This document shows, piece by piece, positions 32,652 through 42,663 of a stretch of DNA of 64,000 nucleotides. The position numbers and the translations under genes are program-made. The stretch is from Sphingomonas_B tabacisoli (GTDB taxonomy: Bacteria > Pseudomonadota > Alphaproteobacteria > Sphingomonadales > Sphingomonadaceae), in the NCBI RefSeq assembly GCF_042678385.1, contig NZ_JBHUDY010000001.1, forward strand, positions 1,798,001 to 1,862,000, written 5' to 3'. The notes beneath the pieces are model-generated. The model did no database searches. It saw only the letters and a list, made by a program, of their open reading frames with translations, and was not told the DNA's origin. The first letter of the stretch is position 1; every line of letters begins with the position of its first letter.

Positions 32652-33209
32652 ATGGAAATCGAAGTCAGCGCCGAAGCAAAGGACAAACGGCTCAATCGGC
32701 TGGTCGCAATCACGGTGGTCGCCCTGTCCGTGTTCGCCGGCCTGTGCGGGATCAAGGACGGCAACATCGTTCAGGCCATGCAGCAGGCGCAGTCGGACTC
32801 GGTCGATCGCTGGAACGAATATCAAGCGACAAAGACCAAGGAGCATATCGCCGAGACCTCGCGCGGGCAGATCGCGCTGATCGGCGCCGACCAGCCGCAA
32901 GCGGCGCCGATGCTCGCCGCGCTCGACCGCGATATCGCCAAATACCGCGCCGAAGCGCCGGACCTCGCGAAACAGGCCAAGGCGCGGTCGGCCGATTACG
33001 ACGCGCTCAACATCCACGACGATCAGTTCGACGCCAGCGAAGCCGCCATCTCGACCGCGATCTCCATCGCCGCCGTCGCGGCTTTGGTCGAAAACGGCTG
33101 GGTTCTGGCCGCCGCCTGGGTGTTCGGCGCATTCGGCATCTTCATGGGATTGTGCGGCTTTGCGGGCTGGGGCTTCCACCCTGACGTGCTCAGTACCTTG
33201 CTCGGCTAG
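32652..33209 (+). CDS. DUF4337 membrane protein
   Basis: 185 aa. The DUF4337 pattern is visible: one N-terminal hydrophobic segment (NRLVAITVVALSVFAGLCGI), a long charged helical part with WNEYQATKTKEHIAET, and two C-terminal hydrophobic segments (ISIAAVAALVENGWVLAAAWVFGAFGIFMGLCGFAGW). Inner-membrane protein of unknown function. It is divergent from the peroxidase. Confidence 0.85.
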   Translation: MEIEVSAEAKDKRLNRLVAITVVALSVFAGLCGIKDGNIVQAMQQAQSDSVDRWNEYQATKTKEHIAETSRGQIALIGADQPQAAPMLAALDRDIAKYRAEAPDLAKQAKARSADYDALNIHDDQFDASEAAISTAISIAAVAALVENGWVLAAAWVFGAFGIFMGLCGFAGWGFHPDVLSTLLG

Positions 33210-33283
33210 CCAAGCACCGCTTGCGGGCGGCCAAGCGAGGAAGCGGTTGCGGGGGCGGCAGATAGCGGCCTAGGAGCGGGCGG

Positions 33284-34570
33284 GTGAAGGCCCAACCCTC
33301 CCCGCTCTCCATTCCCGATTTCCGCGCTTTCTGGATCGCCCGCTTCTCGGCGGTGCTGGCGACGACGGCGATGGTCGTGATCCTCGGCTACCAGCTCTAC
33401 GACACCGCCCGCGCCGATTACGGCATGTCGGTCAAGGAAGCGAGCTTCTACCTCGGGCTGCTCGGCTTCGCGCAGTTCGTGCCGCTTTTGCTGCTGACCC
33501 CCGTTGCCGGCTGGGTCGCCGACCGGTTCGAGCGGCGGCTGGTGGCGCGGCTGGCGACGGCGATCGACCTGATCGTGGCGCTCGCCCTTGGCGCCGCCAC
33601 CACGGCTCATATGCTCACTTTGCCGCTGCTGTTCGGCCTGGCTGCGCTGCATGGGATCGCGCGCGTGTTCGTCGCCCCGGCGATGTCGGCCATCGCTCCC
33701 AACATCGTGCCACCGGCGATCCTGCCCCGCGCGATCGCAATGAGTTCGATCGCCTGGCAGAGCGCTTCGGTCGGCGGGCCAGCGCTCGGCGGCTTCCTCT
33801 ATCACGCCAACCCGGCGCTTCCATATTGGATTTCGGCGGGCTTCCTGCTGCTCTCGATCGTCGCGCTGACGCCGATCCGCCGCATCATGCCGACCGCAAT
33901 GAGCGGCAGCACGCATCCGCTCCGGCAGATGGTGGACGGCCTGTCGTTCGTCCGTACGCACCGCTTCCTGCTCGGCGCGATCACGCTCGACCTGTTCGCG
34001 GTGCTGCTCGGCGGCGCGACCGCGCTCCTTCCCGTCTACGCCCGCGACATCCTCCATGTCGGTCCCTCCGGCCTCGGCTGGCTGCGGGCCTCGCCGGCGA
34101 TCGGCGCCGCCGGTGTCGCGCTGTGGTTCGCCTTCCGGCCGCTGCACAACAATGTCGGCGTCAAGATGCTGCTGGCGGTCGCCGGCTTCGGCGTGGCGAC
34201 GGCGTTGTTCGGCGTTTCCAGGTCGATGCCGCTGTCGATGCTTGTGCTGGTCGCGCTGGGCGGCATGGACATGCTGTCGGTCTATGTCCGCTCTTCACTG
34301 GTCCAGCTCCACACCCCGGACACGATGCGCGGCCGCGTCTCCGCCGTCTCCGGTCTCGCCATTTCCGCGTCGAACGAGCTGGGCGAGCTGGAATCCGGCC
34401 TGCTCGCGGCGCTGCTCGGGCCGGTCGGCGCCGTCGTATTCGGTGGTTGCGCAGCCGTAGCGGTCGCCGGACTTTGGGCCTATTGGTTCCCCGAGCTCCG
34501 TCGCGCCCGTACCTTCGATCCACCCGAAACCGCTCTTCCCGAAGCCGTTATGCAGGAGAAGCCCGCATGA
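33284..34570 (+). CDS. MFS exporter (EntS-like)
   Basis: 428 aa, GTG start, twelve hydrophobic segments. The loop GWVADRFERRLVARL after the second segment is the MFS signature. SMSSIAWQSASVGGPALGGFLY and VSAVSGLAISASNELGELESGLLAALLGPVGAVVFGG are typical of the EntS-like subgroup. Its stop overlaps cysK by 4 nt, an uncommon coupling of an exporter to cysteine synthesis. Substrate unknown. Confidence 0.9.
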   Translation: MKAQPSPLSIPDFRAFWIARFSAVLATTAMVVILGYQLYDTARADYGMSVKEASFYLGLLGFAQFVPLLLLTPVAGWVADRFERRLVARLATAIDLIVALALGAATTAHMLTLPLLFGLAALHGIARVFVAPAMSAIAPNIVPPAILPRAIAMSSIAWQSASVGGPALGGFLYHANPALPYWISAGFLLLSIVALTPIRRIMPTAMSGSTHPLRQMVDGLSFVRTHRFLLGAITLDLFAVLLGGATALLPVYARDILHVGPSGLGWLRASPAIGAAGVALWFAFRPLHNNVGVKMLLAVAGFGVATALFGVSRSMPLSMLVLVALGGMDMLSVYVRSSLVQLHTPDTMRGRVSAVSGLAISASNELGELESGLLAALLGPVGAVVFGGCAAVAVAGLWAYWFPELRRARTFDPPETALPEAVMQEKPA

Positions 34571-35487
34571 AAGCCGCGAATATCCTAGAGACTATCGGCA
34601 ACACGCCGCACATCCGCATCCAGCGCCTGTTCGGCGACAGCGAAGTGTGGATCAAATCCGAGCGGTCGAACCCCGGCGGCTCGATCAAAGACCGCATCGC
34701 ACTGTCGATGATCGAGGAAGCGGAGCGTTCCGGCAAGCTTCAGCCCGGCGGCACGATTGTCGAGCCGACTTCGGGCAACACCGGCATTGGCCTGGCGATG
34801 GTCGCGGCCGTCAAGGGCTACAAGCTGATCCTCGTCATGCCCGAAAGCATGTCGCTTGAGCGCCGCCGCCTGATGCTCGCATATGGCGCGACCTTCGATC
34901 TGACGCCGAAGGAAAAGGGCATGAAAGGCGCCATCGAGCGCGGCCTCGAGATCGTCGACTCCACCCCCGGCGCCTGGATGCCGCAGCAGTTTGAAAACCC
35001 TGCGAACATCGACGTGCATGTGCAGACCACTGCTCAGGAAATCCTGCGCGACTTCCGCGACAACCCGATCGACGTTCTGATCACCGGCGTCGGCACCGGC
35101 GGCCATATCACCGGCTGCGCCCAGGTGCTGAAAAGGGAATGGCCGAACCTTCAGGTCTTTGCCGTCGAGCCGACGCTGTCGCCGGTCATTTCGGGCGGCC
35201 AGCCGGGCCCGCATCCGATCCAGGGCATCGGCGCCGGCTTCATCCCCGCCAACCTCCACACCGATCTGCTCGATGGCGTGATCCAGGTCGATCCGGCCGT
35301 CGCCAAGGATATGGCGCGGCGCGCCGCGCGCGAGGAAGGCATGCTGGTCGGCATCAGCTCGGGCGCAACGTTGGGCGCGATCATGCAGAAGTTGCCCGAT
35401 CTTCCGGACGATGTCCGCGTGCTGGGATTCAACTACGACACTGGCGAGCGCTACCTCTCGGTGCCGGATTTCCTGCCCGAAGCCTGA
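34567..35487 (+). CDS. cysK: cysteine synthase A (O-acetylserine sulfhydrylase)
   Basis: 306 aa from ATG 34567, overlapping the MFS stop. PLP enzyme that makes cysteine from O-acetylserine and sulfide. The PLP lysine is in NPGGSIKDRIA, the substrate loop is PTSGNTGIGLA, and the phosphate-binding loop is GVGTGGHITG. Length fits CysK rather than the longer CysM or CBS forms. A strong intrinsic terminator follows. Confidence 0.94.
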   Translation: MKAANILETIGNTPHIRIQRLFGDSEVWIKSERSNPGGSIKDRIALSMIEEAERSGKLQPGGTIVEPTSGNTGIGLAMVAAVKGYKLILVMPESMSLERRRLMLAYGATFDLTPKEKGMKGAIERGLEIVDSTPGAWMPQQFENPANIDVHVQTTAQEILRDFRDNPIDVLITGVGTGGHITGCAQVLKREWPNLQVFAVEPTLSPVISGGQPGPHPIQGIGAGFIPANLHTDLLDGVIQVDPAVAKDMARRAAREEGMLVGISSGATLGAIMQKLPDLPDDVRVLGFNYDTGERYLSVPDFLPEA

Positions 35488-35532
35488 GGGTTGATCGCAT
35501 AAACCATCAATCTCATCTTAACCGAACTGACA

Positions 35533-35569
35533 GCGCGGGCGTATTCTGATATGCGCCCGCGCTTTGTTT
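35533..35569 (+). terminator. intrinsic terminator after cysK
   Basis: GCGCGGGCG (35533-35541) pairs with CGCCCGCGC (35554-35562), extended by T-G, A-T and T-A pairs inside, then TTTGTTT at 35563-35569. It ends the MFS-cysK transcript only about 13 nt before the next start codon. Confidence 0.85.
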
Positions 35570-35581
35570 GGGAGTGAAGGT

Positions 35582-36751
35582 TTGCTGGCCCGGCTGAAAG
35601 CGCAACCGCATCTGCACGACTGGATCGCCGCCGCCGTGATGGCGCTGCTGGTCGCCGTCGCGATCTGGGCGGCGCAGGGCCGCGGCGCTGGTTTCCTGCC
35701 GGGCTCGAACAAGGTGACGCAGCTCGCCGCCACTCAGACCGCGCCGCCGCCCAATGTGCCTGCGCCGCCGGTCGAGCCGGTCAAGTTCATCGACGTGGCG
35801 CCCGAAGACGCGGTCAAGATCAACGCCGCCGTTCCCTTCTCGGCCGAGCCCAACCCTGCCGCCAAGCCTTTCAAGCTTGCGATCGGCACGGACGATCGGG
35901 CCCGCTCGATCGACTGCCTCGCCGCCGCTGCCTATTACGAAGCCGCTGCGGAGGGCGATGACGGCATGCGCGCCGTCGCCCAGGTGGTCATCAATCGCCT
36001 CCGGCATCCCGCTTTCCCCAAGACGATCTGCGGCGTCGTCTTCCAGGGATCGGACCGCGCGACCGGCTGCCAGTTCACCTTCACGTGCGACGGTTCGATG
36101 GCGCGCATCCCCTCGGTCTCGGGCTGGAAGCGCGCCCGCGAGATCGCCGAGGCCGCACTGAAGGGCAAGGTATTCAAGCCCGTAGGCTATTCGACCCATT
36201 ACCACACCAATTGGGTGGTCCCCTACTGGAGCGGATCGCTCGATAAGGTGGCGCAAGTCGGCACGCACCTGTTCTTCCGCTGGCAGGGCTGGTGGGGCAC
36301 ACCCGGCGCGTTCCGCGGCGGCCATGAAGGCACGGAGCCCGCCATCGCCAAGCTCGCGAGCCTCTCCCCAGCCCATGCCGGCGCCGCGGACATGCAACTG
36401 GCGGCCGACCAAACCGCGTTCACGCCGGAGAAGCTTGCCGAGAAAGGCGCGCGCCAGCTCAAGATCGTCTCGCCTGGCGGCGACGCCTTCGTCGTCGTGC
36501 TCGACCGCAAGGTCAACGCCAGCCAGTTCCCGTCGCTTGCGCTCGCCGCCTGTGGGCAGAAGGATTTCTGCAAATTCATGGGCTGGACCGACCCCAACAA
36601 GGCGCCGAAAGGCTTCCCGGTCAGCGACGAGCAGCACCGCGCGCTGTCGTTCAGCTATCTCCGCAACCGCTCCAGCGGCTTCGAAAAGACGCTCTGGAAC
36701 TGCCACGAGTTCAAGCGCGCCGACGAATCCCAGTGCATGAAGACGAGCTGA
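35582..36751 (+). CDS. cell wall hydrolase, SleB-like
   Basis: 389 aa from TTG 35582, selected because GGAG at 35571 gives correct spacing. The in-frame TTG 35564 lies in the terminator U-run. One N-terminal membrane anchor (about residues 14-33) and a Pro-rich linker precede a Hydrolase_2/SleB domain: DCLAAAAYYEAAAEGDDGMRAVAQVVINRLRHP (catalytic Glu in YYEA) and QFTFTCDG. It probably cleaves peptidoglycan on the periplasmic side, for division or growth. The roughly 150-aa C-terminal region has no assigned domain. Confidence 0.85.
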   Translation: MLARLKAQPHLHDWIAAAVMALLVAVAIWAAQGRGAGFLPGSNKVTQLAATQTAPPPNVPAPPVEPVKFIDVAPEDAVKINAAVPFSAEPNPAAKPFKLAIGTDDRARSIDCLAAAAYYEAAAEGDDGMRAVAQVVINRLRHPAFPKTICGVVFQGSDRATGCQFTFTCDGSMARIPSVSGWKRAREIAEAALKGKVFKPVGYSTHYHTNWVVPYWSGSLDKVAQVGTHLFFRWQGWWGTPGAFRGGHEGTEPAIAKLASLSPAHAGAADMQLAADQTAFTPEKLAEKGARQLKIVSPGGDAFVVVLDRKVNASQFPSLALAACGQKDFCKFMGWTDPNKAPKGFPVSDEQHRALSFSYLRNRSSGFEKTLWNCHEFKRADESQCMKTS

Positions 36752-36791
36752 GGCTTGGCCCAGCGCTGACTTGCCCGTAGCGATAGCGGCG

Positions 36792-37321
36792 ATGCCTGCC
36801 GCTGCCGCCTCTTCCCGCCTCGACCGCCCGATCGTGCTGATCGGGCTGATGGGCGTTGGCAAGACGACGGTCGGTCGCCGCCTCGCGCAGCGTCTTGGCC
36901 TGCCCTTCGTCGACGCCGATGAGGAGATCGAGACCGCCGCCGGCATGTCCATCTCCGAAATCTTCGCGACCTTCGGGGAGCCTTATTTTCGCGACGGCGA
37001 GCGCCGCGTGATCGCGCGCCTGATCGATGGCAGTCCGAAGGTGATCGCGACCGGCGGCGGCGCCTTCATGAACGACAAGACCCGCGCCCTGATCCTGGAT
37101 CGCGCCACGGCAGTCTGGCTGGAGGCGGACGTCGAAACGCTGGTCGATCGCGTCCGCCGCCGGAACACGCGCCCGCTGCTGCAGGGCCGCGACCCGCGCG
37201 AAGTGCTGCGCGAACTCGCCAAGGTGCGCAACCCGGTCTATGCGCTGGCGCCGATCCATGTCCGCAGCCAGCCCTCGCCGCACGACGCGACGGTGAAGGC
37301 CATTTTGAAAGCCCTGTCGCT

Positions 37322-37325
<4 letters not shown>
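36792..37325 (+). CDS. aroK: shikimate kinase
   Basis: 177 aa from ATG 36792; a TTG at 36771 is the alternative. Phosphorylates shikimate at O3 in aromatic amino-acid synthesis. P-loop GLMGVGKTTVGRRLA, shikimate-binding DADEEIE, GEPYFRDGERRV and TGGGAF are all present, as is RPLLQGRDP of the lid. It overlaps aroB by 4 nt (ATGA), the usual alphaproteobacterial aroK-aroB order. Confidence 0.95.
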
Positions 37326-38516
<1,191 letters not shown>

Positions 38517-38582
38517 TGCTATCGCAGTTTCCCGCCCATCGCGGACGTTGCGGATTGCCGGAAACGCTAGCAAAGTTTCCGC

Positions 38583-38915
38583 ATGACTTACGACAGGATC
38601 GCAGAAGTAGGGATCGATGAGATCGGGCGGTTGTATATTCGTCCGGCCACAACCTCTTTCGAACACATATACCGTGCAGCGATGCAGGTTAACTGGGATG
38701 TATCCGCACGGCGGTTATTCAGTCCAAAGCCGCGCGAGTGGACCTATCTTGATTGGTTTAAGCACATGATCGCGGCTGCGGTGGATGAATATGGCACCGA
38801 GCTCAGACTGACAACTGATACGATCTGGACGGCTATTCCCGTGTCCTTACGAGCCGAGATCCAAGGTGTCGCGACTGGCCGGCAGATGTGCGCTTCCCAC
38901 CGACAGAAGACGTAA
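38583..38915 (+). CDS. orphan protein downstream of tRNA-Pro
   Basis: 110 aa, no signal peptide or membrane segment. Conserved-looking core PREWTYLDWFKHMIAAAVDEYGTELRLTTDTIWTAIP. I do not recognise a family. GC content is lower than in the flanking genes, and it lies just 3' of a tRNA, a common insertion point for small islands. No integrase or attachment repeat is visible. Possibly an immunity- or antitoxin-type protein, but that is a guess. Confidence 0.5.
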   Translation: MTYDRIAEVGIDEIGRLYIRPATTSFEHIYRAAMQVNWDVSARRLFSPKPREWTYLDWFKHMIAAAVDEYGTELRLTTDTIWTAIPVSLRAEIQGVATGRQMCASHRQKT

Positions 38916-38927
38916 CCCCAGCAAAGC

Positions 38928-38955
38928 AAAAGGGCGGCTCCTTTCGGAGCCGCCC
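38928..38955 (-). terminator. intrinsic terminator of the exported lipoprotein gene
   Basis: On the minus strand GGGCGGCTCC-GAAA-GGAGCCGCCC (38955-38932) is a perfect 10-bp stem with a GNRA loop, followed by TTTT (38931-38928). It ends the lipoprotein transcript starting at 39284. Confidence 0.9.
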
Positions 38956-38981
38956 TTCGAATGCTTTAGAAGAAGCGAAGC

Positions 38982-39284
38982 TTACTTCTTGGCAGCAGCC
39001 GAGTTGGCCGCGATCGCGTTCGCCTGAGCGGCGTTCACGGCAACGTTCGCGTCACCGGCGTCCTTGGCGGCGTCGGCAGCGGCGTGCGCGTTATCGGCGG
39101 CGTTCTCGAGCGTGTTCTCGGTCGTCGCGTTGGTCGCGTTGTCGGCAGCCGACTCAAGGTTGTCGGCGGTGTTCTCGAGCGCGGCCGCGGTGTTGTCCGA
39201 GGCGTTCTCGGCCGGCGTGGACTTGTTGCAGGCGGCCAGCGACATCAGGCCGGCGGCAGCAGCAACGACGATCAGCTTCTTCAT
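38982..39284 (-). CDS. small Ala/Asn-rich lipoprotein
   Basis: 100 aa from ATG 39284 (GGGGAG 8 nt upstream; the in-frame ATG 39299 gives a worse signal). MKKLIVVAAAAGLMSLAACNKS is a lipoprotein signal, lipobox L-A-A-C. The mature part is a low-complexity helix of repeating N-T-A-x-x-L-E-N, A-D-N and A-A-D units with heptad-like spacing, similar to Lpp-type or entericidin-like surface lipoproteins. Role unknown, probably envelope structure. It has its own strong terminator. Confidence 0.75.
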   Translation of the reverse strand: MKKLIVVAAAAGLMSLAACNKSTPAENASDNTAAALENTADNLESAADNATNATTENTLENAADNAHAAADAAKDAGDANVAVNAAQANAIAANSAAAKK

Positions 39285-39370
39285 TCCTGTGCTCCCCAAG
39301 GGAAAAAACGTGCGCCCGGCCCGATGCCGTCGCGCCGGCGGTAATTAGCTGCAACGCAAACTTAGTCAAA

Positions 39371-40747
39371 CTATTTCGGTAGAGTTAGGTTGCTCGGCTG
39401 GACCAGCGTTTCAGGCGCGTTGGCGACGACCGCAAGCATCGCCGTCCACGCGGCGACGTTCTGGGCAAGCTGATCGCGGTCGATCTTGTCGAGCGTGTCG
39501 TCGGCCGTGTGGTGGATGTCGAAATAGCGCAAACCGCTCTGATCCAGGTCGATGCCGTTGCTGCCGGCGCGCACCCAGGGGCCCAGGTCGGCGCCGGCGC
39601 TGGCATTGCCCGAGCCTTTGCTGATACCCAGCGGCGCGAGCGCCTGCTCCAGCCGAGCGACCAGCGGCGCCGATGCCGGGTTCAGCTTCGTTTCGAACCG
39701 CCACACGCGGTCAGCGCCGAAATCGGACTCGCTGACGGACGCATGCGGCTCGGCCTTGTGTGCTGCGAAATAGGCCGCGCCGCCATTGCCGCCGATCTCT
39801 TCGCTGCCGAACCAGATCACGCGGATCGTCCGGCGCGGACGCCCTGCATCCATGATCCGCTTGGCCGCCGCTGCCGTGATCGCGACGCCCGAAGCATCGT
39901 CGATCGCGCCGGTGCCCAGGTCCCAGCTGTCCAGATGGCCGCCGATCGCCACGATCCCGGCCTTCGGATCGGTGCCGGGCACTTCGGCAATGACGTTGCC
40001 GGATTCGCGCGTTCCGGTCATGCGCGGCGTGATGACGAGGCGCAGCATGATGGGCTTGCCGCGTTCCAATATCCGCTCGATCTGATCGGCGTCGGGATTC
40101 GAAAGCGCAGCCGCCGCGATCGGCTTCACGCCCTCATCAAAATTGGTGACGCCGGTATGCGGCACGCGGTGGCTGTCGGTGCCAAGGCCGCGGATCACGA
40201 TCGCGACCGCGCCTTTCTGCGACGCAATGCTCGGCGCCGAGCGCCGGACGCTGCCGAAATAGCCATAGCTCGATCCGTCCTGCGCCGCGCGCATCGCATG
40301 CCCGACATAGACGATCTTGCCGCGCACCTGCTCAAGCGGGGCGGCCTGCAGCTCGGCGACGCTGCCGAACGCGACCAACTCCGCCTGCACGCCTTCGGGC
40401 GGCGTCGCGCCGCTATTACCGAGCGCGGCCAGCGCCAGCTTCTGCGGGAACGGCGCCACGACCTCGCCGCGCTCCTCGCCGCGTTCCCAGCCGGGGATAT
40501 CGAACGTCTCGATATGCACGTTCTTGAAGCCGAGGCTCTTGAGCTTGGCGACCGCCCATTCCCGCGCCTTCGCTTCGGAAGGACTGCCGGCCTGACGCTG
40601 CCCGATCTCCGTGGTCAGACCTTCCGTGATGTTCCACGCCACATCGTCCTTCAACGCTGCGTCGCGGAGCTTGGCCGGATCGTGCGGCGGCGGCGCGGCG
40701 GCGATGAGGACAGGAAGGGCGAACAGGCCAAGCCGTTGCTTTTGCAT
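39371..40747 (-). CDS. M28 family zinc aminopeptidase, exported
   Basis: 458 aa with signal peptide (LGLFALPVLIAAAPPP). A PA-type insert domain (about residues 120-210) precedes the M28 peptidase domain. Zinc ligands and catalytic residues are GGHLDSWDLGTGAIDDASG (H, D), GSEEIGG (catalytic and ligand Glu), ESDFGAD (D) and DIHHTADD (H). It is expected to release N-terminal amino acids in the periplasm or outside the cell. Confidence 0.9.
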   Translation of the reverse strand: MQKQRLGLFALPVLIAAAPPPHDPAKLRDAALKDDVAWNITEGLTTEIGQRQAGSPSEAKAREWAVAKLKSLGFKNVHIETFDIPGWERGEERGEVVAPFPQKLALAALGNSGATPPEGVQAELVAFGSVAELQAAPLEQVRGKIVYVGHAMRAAQDGSSYGYFGSVRRSAPSIASQKGAVAIVIRGLGTDSHRVPHTGVTNFDEGVKPIAAAALSNPDADQIERILERGKPIMLRLVITPRMTGTRESGNVIAEVPGTDPKAGIVAIGGHLDSWDLGTGAIDDASGVAITAAAAKRIMDAGRPRRTIRVIWFGSEEIGGNGGAAYFAAHKAEPHASVSESDFGADRVWRFETKLNPASAPLVARLEQALAPLGISKGSGNASAGADLGPWVRAGSNGIDLDQSGLRYFDIHHTADDTLDKIDRDQLAQNVAAWTAMLAVVANAPETLVQPSNLTLPK

Positions 40748-40852
40748 GGCGCCGCCCTACCTATGGGCAGAGGCGTTTGCCAAGCCCCGGCCGCTCGGCT
40801 AGGGCGCGCGCCAAATCCTTACAGCACCAGCGTATAGCGGAGATCTGGGCCA

Positions 40853-42526
40853 ATGGCCGCGCAATATTCGTTCGTCATGCACGGGATGACCAAGACCTTC
40901 CCGGGCGCTCCGAAGCCGATCCTCAACAACATCAACCTGCAGTTCTACCCGGACGCGAAGATCGGCATCGTCGGCCCGAACGGCGTCGGCAAGTCGACGC
41001 TGATGAAGATCATGGCGGGGATCGACACCGAGTTCACCGGAGAGGCCTGGGCCGGCGACGGCATCACTGTCGGCTATCTGGCGCAGGAGCCTCAGCTCGA
41101 CCCGTCCAAGACGGTGCTGGAGAACGTCAAGGACGGTGCGCGCGCGACGGCCGACATGGTCGACCGCTTCAACCAGATTTCGGCGTTGATGGCGGAGCCG
41201 GATGCGGACTTCGATGCGCTGATGGAAGAGATGGGCGATCTGCAGACCAAGATCGACGCAGTCGACGGCTGGACGCTCGACAACCAGCTCGAGATCGCGA
41301 TGGACGCGCTGCGCTGTCCCCCGTCCGACGCGAGCGTCGAGAATCTGTCAGGCGGCGAGCGGCGTCGCATCGCCCTCACCCGCCTACTGATCCAGAAGCC
41401 CAGCATCCTGCTGCTCGACGAACCCACCAACCACCTCGATGCCGAAAGCGTCGCCTGGCTGGAAAACCATCTGCGGGAATATCCCGGCAACGTGCTGATG
41501 ATCACGCACGACCGCTACTTCCTCGACAATGTCGTGAACTGGATCCTCGAGCTCGATCGCGGCCGCTACTACCCTTACGAGGGCAATTACTCGACCTATC
41601 TGGAAAAGAAGGCAAAGCGGCTGGAGCAGGAAGAGCGCGAGGACGCCGGCCGGCAAAAGGCGATCAAGGAAGAGCTCGAGTGGATCCGGCAAAGCCCGAA
41701 GGCGCGCCAGTCCAAGTCCAAGGCCCGTATTCGCGCGTTCGATCAGCTCGTTGAAGCGCAGGAAAATCGGGCGCCAGGCAAGGCCCAGATCGTCATCCAG
41801 GTGCCGGAGCGGCTCGGCGGCAAGGTCATCGAGGTGCAGGGCATCTCGAAGGCCTATGGCGACAAATTGCTGTTCGAGGATCTGAGCTTCACGCTGCCGC
41901 CGGGCGGGATCGTGGGCGTGATCGGTCCGAACGGCGCCGGCAAGTCCACGCTGTTCAAGCTGATCACCGGGCAGGAACAGCCGGATACCGGTTCGGTCGA
42001 TATCGGCCCCACCGTCCAGCTCGGCTATGTCGACCAGAGCCGCGACGCCCTCAATCCCAACCACAATGTGTGGGAGGAAGTCTCCGGTGGCCACGATTTG
42101 ATGACGGTCAATAAGCATGAGATGTCGACCCGCGCTTATGTGGGCGCCTTCAACTTCAAGGGCCCGGATCAGCAGAAAAAGGTTGGCCAGCTCTCCGGCG
42201 GTGAGCGCAATCGCGTCCACATGGCCAAGATGCTGAAAAAGGGCGGCAACGTGCTTCTGCTCGACGAGCCGACCAACGACCTCGACGTCGAGACGCTGCG
42301 CGCGCTCGAGGAAGCGCTGGAGAATTTCGCCGGCTGTGCCGTGGTCATCAGCCACGACCGCTTCTTCCTCGACCGCCTAGCCACCCACATTTTGGCGTTC
42401 GAAGGCGACAGCCATGTCGAATGGTTCGAAGGCAATTTCGAAGCCTATGAGGAAGACAAGCGCCGCCGCCTCGGCGACGAAGCGGACCGTCCGCACCGCA
42501 TGAGCTACAAAAAGCTCACCCGATAA
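40853..42526 (+). CDS. ettA: energy-dependent translational throttle protein EttA (ABC-F)
   Basis: 557 aa. Two ABC domains in one chain without membrane segments. Domain 1 has GPNGVGKST and LSGGERRRIALTRLL; domain 2 has GPNGAGKST and LSGGERNRVHMAKML. Both Walker B motifs are present (LLLDEPTNHLDAESV and LLLDEPTNDLDVETL). The linker (EQEEREDAGRQKAIKEELEWIRQ) is the P-site tRNA interaction motif of ABC-F factors. The N-terminus SFVMHGMTKTFPGAPKPIL is diagnostic of EttA. It binds the ribosomal E site and gates the first elongation step by ATP/ADP level. Confidence 0.96.
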   Translation: MAAQYSFVMHGMTKTFPGAPKPILNNINLQFYPDAKIGIVGPNGVGKSTLMKIMAGIDTEFTGEAWAGDGITVGYLAQEPQLDPSKTVLENVKDGARATADMVDRFNQISALMAEPDADFDALMEEMGDLQTKIDAVDGWTLDNQLEIAMDALRCPPSDASVENLSGGERRRIALTRLLIQKPSILLLDEPTNHLDAESVAWLENHLREYPGNVLMITHDRYFLDNVVNWILELDRGRYYPYEGNYSTYLEKKAKRLEQEEREDAGRQKAIKEELEWIRQSPKARQSKSKARIRAFDQLVEAQENRAPGKAQIVIQVPERLGGKVIEVQGISKAYGDKLLFEDLSFTLPPGGIVGVIGPNGAGKSTLFKLITGQEQPDTGSVDIGPTVQLGYVDQSRDALNPNHNVWEEVSGGHDLMTVNKHEMSTRAYVGAFNFKGPDQQKKVGQLSGGERNRVHMAKMLKKGGNVLLLDEPTNDLDVETLRALEEALENFAGCAVVISHDRFFLDRLATHILAFEGDSHVEWFEGNFEAYEEDKRRRLGDEADRPHRMSYKKLTR

Positions 42527-42535
42527 AATCCTTTA

Positions 42536-42563
42536 GTTCCGCCGCTGCTCTCAGCGGCGGAAC
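42536..42563 (+). terminator. hairpin after ettA
   Basis: GTTCCGCCGCT (42536-42546) pairs with AGCGGCGGAAC (42553-42563), 11 perfect base pairs with a 6-nt loop. There is no clear T-run, so termination may be weak or factor-dependent. A second small hairpin CCCGTA/TACGGG follows at 42571-42587. Confidence 0.6.
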
Positions 42564-42633
42564 GCTTCACCCCGTATTCGTTACGGGTATAGCGGTCATT
42601 ACCTCCAAGATTTCAATCGGTTAGACTAGATCG

Positions 42634-42660
42634 CCCCGCACATGCGAGTTGCGGGGTTTT
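42634..42660 (+). promoter_or_regulatory. hairpin covering the translation start region of the S8 protease
   Basis: CCCCGCA (42634-42640) pairs with TGCGGGG (42650-42656), followed by TTTT (42657-42660), and the ATG is at 42664. This is either an intrinsic terminator-like attenuator or a structure masking the G-rich ribosome-binding site. Confidence 0.5.
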
Positions 42661-42663
42661 CCG

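Noticed and set aside
42556..42583. EcfG (general stress) promoter GGAAC-N-CGTT before the S8 protease
   Set aside because: The spacer is 15 nt, shorter than the usual 16-17, and the GGAAC is part of the ettA hairpin arm.
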